Shown here in pieces: positions 1 to 4,289 of a stretch of 8,243 nt of DNA. The translations under genes and the position numbers were made by a program. The notes below the pieces were generated by a model. It was not told where the DNA came from. It searched no databases and saw only the letters and a program-made list of their open reading frames with translations. Numbering within the stretch: the first letter of the stretch is position 1; every line of letters begins with the position of its first letter. Origin of the DNA: Bacillota bacterium (GTDB taxonomy: Bacteria; Bacillota; Clostridia; Oscillospirales; Acutalibacteraceae); assembly GCA_009786275.1 (NCBI GenBank), contig WQTL01000431.1:1-8243 (forward strand). Reading direction: 5' to 3'.

Positions 1-1
1 G

Positions 2-265
2 CCGGTGGTCACAGGCGCGGCGGAATACCCGCGGGGCGTCATTGAGGCCCTGCAATCTGCGGGTGTGCAGGTGCAGGCCGTGGACGCCCTCGCCCTGGCA
101 ACCCGGGCGGGCAGCGCCAAGGCCGTGAACGTGGTGCTGCTGGGCGCCCTCGCCGCGCGGATGGATATCCCGAAGGAGGTCTGGCTCGAGGCCGTGCGCG
201 GCACGGTCAAGCCGCAGTTCGCGGAGATGAACCTCAAGGCCTTCGCGCTGGGCTGGGGAGAGTGA
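2..265 (+). CDS. iorB: Indolepyruvate:ferredoxin oxidoreductase beta subunit, C-terminal end (partial)
   Basis: Only the last 87 codons are present; the frame is open from the left edge to the TGA at 263-265. The stretch GSAKAVNVVLLGALAAR followed by the PQFAEMNLKAF ending is typical of the C-terminus of IorB, the small subunit of the enzyme that oxidatively decarboxylates aryl-2-oxoacids (indolepyruvate, phenylpyruvate) to aryl-acetyl-CoA with reduction of ferredoxin. The reaction is reversible and some anaerobes run it in the reductive carboxylation direction. The nearby paaK and ACT-domain gene on the same strand support the call, since iorA-iorB-paaK-ACT is a familiar arrangement in anaerobes. 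Here, however, a separate promoter and a cysteine-rich gene lie between iorB and paaK. The 5' part of the gene and iorA are outside the window. The alternative is another member of the 2-oxoacid:ferredoxin oxidoreductase gamma/beta family. Confidence 0.85.
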   Translation, partial: PVVTGAAEYPRGVIEALQSAGVQVQAVDALALATRAGSAKAVNVVLLGALAARMDIPKEVWLEAVRGTVKPQFAEMNLKAFALGWGE

Positions 266-267
266 AA

Positions 268-292
268 ATGATTTTTTTCCAAAAAAATTCAT
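268..292. repeat. A/T inverted repeat after iorB; possible UP element
   Basis: Seven T (272-278), a CC, and seven A (281-287) flanked by ATGA and TTCAT form an almost perfect inverted repeat with one extra base. It starts two bases after the iorB stop codon. There is no U-tract beyond the right arm, so it is not a normal intrinsic terminator. The A-tract ends 11 bases before the -35 box at 299, where an UP element for RNA polymerase alpha would lie. The UP-element role is inferred. Confidence 0.4.
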
Positions 293-298
293 AAGTTA

Positions 299-327
299 TT
301 GACAAACCGTAAAATTCGTGTTAAAAT
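299..327 (+). promoter_or_regulatory. Sigma-A-type promoter for the cysteine-rich gene
   Basis: A perfect -35 box TTGACA (299-304) is followed by a 17-base spacer and the -10 box TAAAAT (322-327, five of six consensus bases). Transcription should start near 334, giving a leader of about 50 bases before the ATG at 384. A small hairpin (ACCTG 333-337 with CAGGT 346-350) lies at the start of that leader. AT-rich DNA lies upstream. No other convincing promoter was found before paaK, so this one may also supply transcripts to the Phe leader and paaK. Confidence 0.8.
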
Positions 328-383
328 AAACTACCTGATTTGTTCCAGGTGAAAAATAAATTCCGTTGAAGAGGAGACCAACC

Positions 384-764
384 ATGAAAAAAGTACTTAG
401 CGTGATCCTTACCCTGGCGATGCTCCTGGGCTTCGGCGCCATCGTTGCGTTTGCCTGCGACACCGCCGAATGCGAAGTCGCGGCCTGCGACTGCGTTTGC
501 GCCACCTGCGCCGTCGTGGACTGCGCGTGCGTGTGCCATGCCGAGGAAGAGGCGCCGCCGGCCGTGGCCACAGAAGATCCCGAGGTCAAAGCACTCAGCG
601 GCTACGAGCTGTGGAAGATCAAGCTGACCACCGGCGAGCTCGGCGCTTTCCTGCAGACAGTGGGGAAAACCCTTCTGACCTGGGGCGATTGGATCCTGAA
701 GTTCCTCTACTATGTCTGCTTCGGCTGGCTGTTCACCATTGACATCAACATCACGCTCGGCTGA
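384..764 (+). CDS. Small secreted cysteine-rich protein, function unknown
   Basis: 126 residues from ATG 384, chosen because GAGGAG (371-376) lies 7 bases upstream; a TTG at 366 is also in frame but lies upstream of that site. Residues 1-24 form a signal peptide: MKK, a hydrophobic core, then AFA just before Cys25. That could be signal peptidase I cleavage or a poor lipobox (Ala at -3). Residues 25-52 hold nine cysteines, including two CxCxC triplets (35/37/39 and 47/49/51) with Cys42 between them, ending in His52. An acidic, Pro/Ala-rich linker (53-68) follows. The last third is aromatic and hydrophobic (about 97-119, with Cys112) and could associate with the membrane. The cysteine block suggests metal binding or dense disulfides, but no family is recognised. 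It lies between iorB and paaK, on the same strand, behind its own strong promoter. Confidence 0.8.
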   Translation: MKKVLSVILTLAMLLGFGAIVAFACDTAECEVAACDCVCATCAVVDCACVCHAEEEAPPAVATEDPEVKALSGYELWKIKLTTGELGAFLQTVGKTLLTWGDWILKFLYYVCFGWLFTIDINITLG

Positions 765-783
765 GTTCTTTCGAGGTAACGTC

Positions 784-855
784 ATGTCCATACACGCAGC
801 AACCTTCCGCGGCTTTACCGGCTTTGCCCGCTTCGGGCAGGGCGTGCTGCGGTAG
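784..855 (+). CDS. Putative Phe-rich attenuator leader peptide (23 aa)
   Basis: A small ORF, ATG 784 to TAG 853-855, with GAGG (773-776) 7 bases upstream. Phe is at residues 8, 11, 14 and 17, exactly every third codon (TTC 805, TTT 814, TTT 823, TTC 832), within the segment TFRGFTGFARFG. A strong intrinsic terminator follows 27 bases after the stop, and paaK lies beyond it. This is the layout of pheA/pheST-type leader peptides: ribosome stalling at Phe codons would decide which RNA hairpin forms. The last three sense codons (844-852) can pair with the left arm of the terminator, so a ribosome reaching the stop would cover them and allow termination. The sequence facts are direct and the regulatory role is inferred. 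Alternatively it is a chance ORF in the 3' UTR of the cysteine-rich gene. Confidence 0.6.
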   Translation: MSIHAATFRGFTGFARFGQGVLR

Positions 856-893
856 TGCTGCTAGGAAATTTGGGATTTCCAGGCCCGCAGCGC
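821..893 (+). promoter_or_regulatory. Candidate pause hairpin and antiterminator of the Phe attenuator
   Basis: Three structures can be drawn by eye. (1) A 10-bp hairpin, 821-830 with 834-843 (arms GCTTTGCCCG and CGGGCAGGGC, two G-U pairs), sits within the Phe codons and could be the pause hairpin. (2) GTGCTGCGG (844-852) can pair with CCGCAGCGC (885-893), nine pairs with one G-U. It would use up the left arm of the terminator and so act as antiterminator. Between its arms lies a 6-bp hairpin, GGAAAT 864-869 with ATTTCC 875-880. (3) CGCAGCA (795-801) can pair with TGCTGCG (845-851), a possible 1:2 protector overlapping leader codons 4-6. A second copy of GTGCTGC (855-861) gives an alternative antiterminator pairing. 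No free energies were computed. Confidence 0.5.
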
Positions 894-911
894 AGCCGCT
901 GCGGGCTTTTT
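883..911 (+). terminator. Intrinsic terminator, probably the attenuator terminator before paaK
   Basis: A perfect 10-bp GC-rich stem, GCCCGCAGCG (883-892) with CGCTGCGGGC (897-906), has a four-base loop (CAGC) and is followed by five T (907-911). It ends transcripts coming from the cysteine-rich gene and the Phe leader. It lies 145 bases before the paaK start, with no clear promoter between, so paaK expression probably depends on read-through. That favours a regulated attenuator over a simple gene-end terminator. Confidence 0.85.
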
Positions 912-925
912 CGTCGCTTCGCTGT
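902..925 (+). repeat. 24-bp imperfect direct repeat, copy 1
   Basis: Copy 1 of a direct repeat whose second copy is 991-1014; 22 of 24 bases match, with differences at the sixth and thirteenth positions. The shared core is CGCTTCGCTGT. Copy 1 covers the right arm and T-tract of the terminator; copy 2 lies inside the second small ORF. It may be the trace of a local duplication of leader DNA. Confidence 0.55.
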
Positions 926-972
926 TTTCTGGCAAGGTAATAATTCGTTGCAGCAGAAAGGAGGCCGATCCT

Positions 973-1038
973 ATGGGCAGCTTGCTGTCCCGGGCATTTT
1001 CGCCGCTTCGCTGTGTCAGCCCAAACATTTCGCAGTAG
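973..1038 (+). CDS. Possible second small ORF (21 aa) just upstream of paaK
   Basis: ATG 973 to TAG 1036-1038, preceded by a full AAAGGAGG (957-964) at 8 bases, a better ribosome binding site than paaK's own. The peptide begins MGSLLSRAF and ends in VSPNISQ. It is Ser-rich, has no obvious control-codon run and matches no family known to me. The stop lies 17 bases before the paaK ATG and paaK's ribosome binding site falls in that gap, so translational coupling to paaK is plausible. A hairpin (975-980 with 985-990, loop CTTG) covers the first codons. It could be a regulatory uORF or an accident; the strong ribosome binding site is the main reason to list it. Confidence 0.4.
   Translation: MGSLLSRAFSPLRCVSPNISQ
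991..1014 (+). repeat. 24-bp imperfect direct repeat, copy 2
   Basis: Second copy of the repeat at 902-925, 89 bases downstream and 22 of 24 identical. Here it is translated within the second small ORF. Unlike copy 1 it is not preceded by the left terminator arm, so it does not form a terminator. Confidence 0.55.
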
Positions 1039-1055
1039 AAGAAAGGAAAATGATC

Positions 1056-2354
1056 ATGCCCACCGAACGATATTTCCAACCCGAAATAGAGACAGCCTCG
1101 CGCGATTGCCTGCACGCCGTGCAGAGCGGGCGGCTGGTCAAAATGGTACAGAATTGCTACGGCAACGTGCCGTTCTACAGGCAAAAATTCGATGAGCTCG
1201 GCCTTGCGCCGGGCGACATCCGCTCCATCGACGACCTGCAAAAGCTGCCCTTCACCAACAAGCAGGATCTGCGCGACACCTACCCCTACGGGCTGTTCGC
1301 CGTCCCGAAGGAGCGCCTGGCGCGCATCCAGGCGACCTCCGGCACCACGGGCAGGCAGACCATCGTGGGTTATACGCCCGGTGACGTGCAGCGCTGGTCG
1401 GAGGGCTCGGCGCGGGCTTTGGCTGCCGCCGGCTGCACCAAAGACGACTATGTCCACATCAGCTACGGCTACGGCCTGTTCACGGGCGGGCTGGGCCTGC
1501 ACTACGGCGCGGAGCTGCTCGGCGCCACGGTGATCCCCATGTCCTCCGGCAACACCAAGCGCCAGGTGCAGATTCTCCAGGACCTTGGCTCGAACTTCCT
1601 CTGTTGCACCCCCAGCTACGCCACGCTGATCGGCGAAACCCTGGCCGAAATGGGCGTCGACCCGAAGGGCCTGCCCCTGCGCGGCGGCGTCTTCGGCGCG
1701 GAGCCCTGGACGGACGCCATGCGCAGTGAGATCGAACGCCTGCTGGATATCAAGGCTTACGATATCTACGGCACGGCGGAGGTCGCCGGGCCGGGCGTGA
1801 GCTACGAATGCGGCGCCCGGGAAGGCCTGCACATCTGCGAGGACTACTTCTACCCGGAGATTGTCGACCCGGACACCCTGCTCCCCCTGCCCGACGGCGA
1901 ATACGGCGAGCTGGTGTTCACCTGCATCGGCAAGGAGGCCCTGCCCCTCCTGCGCTACCGCACAAGGGATATCACAGCCCTCGTGCGCGAGCAATGCTCG
2001 TGCGGCCGCACGCTGGTGCGTATGCGCAAACCCAAGGGCCGCTCCGACGACATGCTCATCATCCGCGGCGTGAACGTCTTCCCCTCCCAGGTGGAGCACG
2101 TGATCGTCGAGCAGGGCTTTACGCCCAACTACCTCATCGAGGTGGAGCGCAAGGGCAACATGGACACCATGACCGTGCTGGTGGAGCGCATGATCACGGA
2201 CCTTCCGGGCGAGGTCGAATCCGCCGCCAAACGCCTGCAGGGCGCGATGCTGTCCACGCTGGGCATCTCGGTGGAGGTCAAACTCGTCGGCTCGAAGCAC
2301 CTGCCGCGCAGCGAGGGCAAGGCCGTGCGGGTGGTTGACAAACGCGTATTATAA
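1056..2354 (+). CDS. paaK: Phenylacetate-CoA ligase
   Basis: 432 residues, the usual size for PaaK (EC 6.2.1.30), an AMP-forming cytoplasmic ligase: arylacetate + ATP + CoA gives aryl-acetyl-CoA + AMP + PPi. Start ATG 1056 is chosen because AAAGGA (1042-1047) lies 8 bases upstream; ATG 1050 is too close to it, and the open frame further upstream runs through the terminator. Visible motifs are the phosphate-binding loop SGTTGRQT (95-102), the YGYGLF and GAEPWT segments, YGTAEVAGPG (238-247, usually YGLSE or similar), RYRTRD (300-305) and KGRSDDMLIIRG (327-338), then the small C-terminal domain with its ferredoxin-like fold. QCSCGRT before the hinge resembles the Cys pair seen in many PaaK proteins. 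With iorB upstream and the ACT gene 17 bases downstream it forms an arylacetate module. Expression is probably controlled by the attenuator at 784-911. Indoleacetate or 4-hydroxyphenylacetate are possible alternative substrates. Confidence 0.93.
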   Translation: MPTERYFQPEIETASRDCLHAVQSGRLVKMVQNCYGNVPFYRQKFDELGLAPGDIRSIDDLQKLPFTNKQDLRDTYPYGLFAVPKERLARIQATSGTTGRQTIVGYTPGDVQRWSEGSARALAAAGCTKDDYVHISYGYGLFTGGLGLHYGAELLGATVIPMSSGNTKRQVQILQDLGSNFLCCTPSYATLIGETLAEMGVDPKGLPLRGGVFGAEPWTDAMRSEIERLLDIKAYDIYGTAEVAGPGVSYECGAREGLHICEDYFYPEIVDPDTLLPLPDGEYGELVFTCIGKEALPLLRYRTRDITALVREQCSCGRTLVRMRKPKGRSDDMLIIRGVNVFPSQVEHVIVEQGFTPNYLIEVERKGNMDTMTVLVERMITDLPGEVESAAKRLQGAMLSTLGISVEVKLVGSKHLPRSEGKAVRVVDKRVL

Positions 2355-2371
2355 GAAAGGAGGCGGCTGCA

Positions 2372-2797
2372 ATGACCATAGATCAGGTGTATTTTTACCT
2401 GGATAACAACCCCGGGGAGCTGGTGGAGGTCCTGCGCCTGTTCGCGCGGGAGGGGATCGACATGCGGGCCTACTCCGTGGCGGAAAACAACGAATACGGC
2501 GTGTTCCGCATGATCGTGCGCGACCCCGGCGCGGCCCTGGAGGCGCTGCGGCGCGGGGGCATCGACGCCGCGAAGAACCGCGTACTGGGCATCGTCGTGC
2601 CCGACGAGCCGGGCGGCACCGTGCGGGCCTTCGAGGCGCTCAGCCAGGCGGGCATCAACGTACGCTACAGCTACGCCTTCGCCATGGCGCGGCTGGGCAA
2701 GGCGTTTATCATCCTGCGCGTCAACGACAACGCCAAAGCCGCGGAGATCCTCGCCGCCGCGGGGGTGCAGCTGGTGGGGAACAGCGATATATTTTGA
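2372..2797 (+). CDS. Tandem ACT-domain protein (amino-acid-binding)
   Basis: 141 residues; ATG 2372 has AAAGGAGG (2356-2363) 8 bases upstream and lies 17 bases after the paaK stop, so the two are cotranscribed. Two ACT units are visible: residues about 2-65 (VYFYLDNNPGELVEVLRLF, then GIDMRAYSV) and about 70-135 (IVVPDEPGGTVRAFEALSQ, then GINVRYSYAF). The NxPGxL-type turn in each is the usual ligand-binding loop. There is no catalytic domain. Stand-alone double ACT proteins commonly sit beside paaK/ior genes and are thought to bind an amino acid. Phenylalanine or another aromatic amino acid is the obvious candidate here, but that is inference. Whether it regulates PaaK, IorAB or nothing in the cluster cannot be told. 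No intrinsic terminator is evident after it. Confidence 0.88.
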   Translation: MTIDQVYFYLDNNPGELVEVLRLFAREGIDMRAYSVAENNEYGVFRMIVRDPGAALEALRRGGIDAAKNRVLGIVVPDEPGGTVRAFEALSQAGINVRYSYAFAMARLGKAFIILRVNDNAKAAEILAAAGVQLVGNSDIF

Positions 2798-2956
2798 CAG
2801 ACGAAAAGCGAGGTAAAGCGAAAAACTTCAAAACTTCACATGGAATTCCCTGGAATTGGGTTCCCGAATATCACCATATCTGGTAGAATACGCTGGAAAT
2901 TTCTGATATCGCACAAAATCTAGTGTTGTTTTCAAAATACTTCTAAGGATTTCCTC
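2798..2956. other. AT-rich intergenic spacer with small repeats, no gene
   Basis: This stretch is much richer in A+T than its surroundings and holds no credible ORF with a ribosome binding site. It contains a perfect tandem octamer (AAAACTTC twice, 2822-2837), the palindrome GGAATTCC (2842-2849), a bulged hairpin (GGAA 2842-2845 with TTCC 2861-2864, CCC 2848-2850 with GGG 2858-2860), ACCA/TGGT around TATC near 2872-2883, and GAAATTTC near 2896-2903. None is followed by a T-tract, so none is called a terminator. It probably holds upstream control sites for the promoter at 2957-2986. Confidence 0.6.
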
Positions 2957-2986
2957 TTGACTACACTTCGGCGCAGGGCTTATAAT
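2957..2986 (+). promoter_or_regulatory. Sigma-A-type promoter for the TrpR-like/methyltransferase operon
   Basis: TTGACT (2957-2962, five of six) and a perfect TATAAT (2981-2986) are separated by 18 bases. Transcription should begin near 2993, leaving a leader of about 100 bases before the TTG start at 3093. The AT-rich spacer lies directly upstream. Confidence 0.85.
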
Positions 2987-3021
2987 GCGGTTATGGGGTT
3001 CGCCCTGGTGACGGAAGCCTT

Positions 3022-3052
3022 CGATGAGGGCGTGGGGCCGTCACGCCCATCG
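3022..3052 (+). promoter_or_regulatory. Strong hairpin in the 5' UTR of the TrpR-like gene
   Basis: GGGCGTG (3028-3034) pairs perfectly with CACGCCC (3042-3048) around a 7-base loop, and CGAT (3022-3025) with ATCG (3049-3052) extends the stem past a two-base bulge (GA). An alternative pairing, GTGACGG (3008-3014) with CCGTCAC (3038-3044), would exclude it. No T-tract follows, so it is not an intrinsic terminator. It could control mRNA stability or translation, or bind a protein; no known riboswitch class was recognised. Confidence 0.5.
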
Positions 3053-3092
3053 GCAAAGGACGTTAACAATATGCAAGAGGAGGAGAAAGGCA

Positions 3093-3428
3093 TTGAACGA
3101 AAACATCAGGAGCTCCAGCGTGGAATTTCTATTCCGTGCGATCATGTCATTGGAAAGCTTGGAGGAATGCTACGATTTCTTTGAGGACCTGTGTACCGTG
3201 CAGGAGCTGAAGTCCATCTCGCAACGCATTGTCGTGGCGAAAATGCTCAGCGACAAAAAGGTGTACAGCGACATCGTCAAGGAGACCGGGGCTTCCACGG
3301 CGACCATCAGCCGGGTGAACCGCTCGCTGATCTATGGGAACGACAGCTTCCAGAAGGTCTTCACGCGCTTGCCCCGGCGCTGGGACCAGTCCGGCGAAAC
3401 GGGAGAAGAGGAAGTGGCTGGCGAATGA
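3093..3428 (+). CDS. yerC: YerC/YecD-family TrpR-related DNA-binding protein
   Basis: 111 residues from a TTG start at 3093, chosen because AGGAGG (3078-3083) lies 9 bases upstream and similarity to the family begins at once. No in-frame ATG lies near; ATG 3071 is in another frame. The body matches B. subtilis YerC closely: SLESLEECYDFFEDLCT (about 19-35), ISQRIVVAKML (42-52) and a helix-turn-helix with GASTATISRVNRSL (66-79), then YGND. The family has the Trp-repressor fold, but its ligand and targets are not well established. The last 20 or so residues are charged and lie beyond the usual family length, perhaps because the reading frame has to reach the ATGA overlap with the next gene. It is probably a transcriptional regulator, possibly autoregulatory. 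Its position after an aromatic amino acid cluster is suggestive only. Confidence 0.88.
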   Translation: MNENIRSSSVEFLFRAIMSLESLEECYDFFEDLCTVQELKSISQRIVVAKMLSDKKVYSDIVKETGASTATISRVNRSLIYGNDSFQKVFTRLPRRWDQSGETGEEEVAGE

Positions 3429-4228
3429 ACAATCACCCCAAAAAGCCCGCGGGCTTTTCGGGGATCCCGAAACACCAAGGCGGCTATGCTGCTTTGGCGC
3501 GCTGTTACGACATCTTCACAAAAAACATGGACTACAAAAAGCGCACGGAGTACCTCTGTGCGCTTCTTTCCCGTGCGGGCGCGAGCCCGGGCGATCTGGT
3601 GCTCGACCTCGCCTGCGGCACGGGCGCCTATACCTGCGCCCTGCTGCAGCGGGGTTTTGATGTCGTCGGCGTGGACGCCGGCCCGGAAATGCTGCAAATT
3701 GCCCTGGAAAAGGCGCAGGCCCTGGGGCTCGCCCCGCCCCTGCTGCTTTGCCAGCGCCTGGAGGCCCTGGACCTCTACGGCACGGCCCGCGCCGCCGTCT
3801 GCCTCACCGACAGCCTCAACCACCTGGCCGAGCCCGCGCTGGTCCGGCGTTTCTTCCAACGCCTCGCGCTCTTCCTGGAGCCCGGCGCGCCCTTCGTCTT
3901 CGACGTGAACACCCCCTACAAGCACGAGCATGTGCTGGCCCGCAACGCTTTCGTCTATGAGGACGAGGGCGTGTTCTGCGCGTGGCAAAATCATTGGCTG
4001 CCGGCGCGCCGCACCACGCAGATCGATCTTGATATCTTCACTGAAACCGGAAGCGGCGATTATGCTCGCACGCAGGAACATTTCGCCGAGCGCGCCTACG
4101 CCCCCGCGGAGCTCACCGCCTGGCTGGATAAAGCCGGCTTCACCGTGGAGCACATCTATGAGGAGCTGACCGAACGCCCGCCGCGCGAAACGGCGGAACG
4201 AATATTTTTTGTATGCAGAAAAACGTAG
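3425..4228 (+). CDS. Class I SAM-dependent methyltransferase, substrate unknown
   Basis: 267 residues. ATG 3425 overlaps the TGA of the TrpR-like gene (ATGA), with GAGGA (3408-3412) 12 bases upstream, so translation is probably coupled. The Rossmann fold is clear: YAALARCYDIF (21-31), motif I VLDLACGTG (59-67), VVGVDAGPEML (motif II), the acidic-to-hydrophobic strand AAVCLTDSLNHL, and FVFDVNTPYK (post-motif). This pattern is typical of the broad Methyltransf_25/11-type small-molecule methyltransferases common in Clostridia; the substrate cannot be read from sequence. The first 18 or so residues (rich in Lys, Pro, Gly) precede the family core and are encoded by a long DNA palindrome (3436-3463). 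The next gene begins 61 bases after its stop with no clear promoter between, so they are probably cotranscribed. Confidence 0.9.
   Translation: MNNHPKKPAGFSGIPKHQGGYAALARCYDIFTKNMDYKKRTEYLCALLSRAGASPGDLVLDLACGTGAYTCALLQRGFDVVGVDAGPEMLQIALEKAQALGLAPPLLLCQRLEALDLYGTARAAVCLTDSLNHLAEPALVRRFFQRLALFLEPGAPFVFDVNTPYKHEHVLARNAFVYEDEGVFCAWQNHWLPARRTTQIDLDIFTETGSGDYARTQEHFAERAYAPAELTAWLDKAGFTVEHIYEELTERPPRETAERIFFVCRKT
3436..3463. repeat. 28-bp near-perfect palindrome inside the methyltransferase start
   Basis: Centred between 3449 and 3450, 13 of 14 base pairs match: CCCC (3436-3439) with GGGG (3460-3463), one A/C mismatch (3440/3459), then AAAAGCCCG (3441-3449) with CGGGCTTTT (3450-3458). On the + strand a GC-rich stem is followed by TTTT, so as RNA it resembles an intrinsic terminator. 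As DNA it has dyad symmetry suited to a dimeric regulator such as a TrpR-like protein. A second small palindrome, GGGATCCC (3461-3468), abuts it. Confidence 0.6.
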
Positions 4229-4289
4229 GGTACGGCCTCCGGACGTCCCTGGTCCAAAAAACAAACATACATACCACAAGGAGCCCATC

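Noticed and set aside
268..292. A/T inverted repeat as iorB terminator
   Set aside because: The stem is A/T-only and is not followed by a T-tract on the + strand, so it is listed only as a repeat and possible UP element.
739..771. Perfect TTGACA (739-744) as promoter for the Phe leader
   Set aside because: No acceptable -10 box lies 16-19 bases downstream (TGAGTT at 17), and it falls in codons of the cysteine-rich gene.
765..911. T-box riboswitch ahead of the paaK terminator
   Set aside because: No T-box-like sequence (GGTGG-N-ACCGCG type) or specifier-loop architecture was found; the leader peptide explains the region better.
855..1055. Open frame extending paaK upstream by 67 codons
   Set aside because: It reads through the terminator, the repeat and the second small ORF. 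The ATG at 1056 has a well-spaced ribosome binding site and gives the normal PaaK length.
861..2300. Long open frame on the - strand opposite paaK
   Set aside because: Its product is low-complexity, His/Ala/Gly-rich and matches no family. Long antisense frames are expected opposite GC-rich coding DNA.
2905..2940. CTAGT-containing sequence as a Trp-repressor-type operator
   Set aside because: Only a short partial match to the E. coli operator without the second half-site; too weak to call.
3071..3092. ATG 3071 as start of the TrpR-like gene
   Set aside because: It is out of frame with the protein; TTG 3093 has AGGAGG at 9 bases and matches where family similarity begins.
2957..3184. + strand frame starting in the -35 box of the promoter
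   Set aside because: It begins within the promoter and overlaps the true TrpR-like gene in another frame; no homology is visible.
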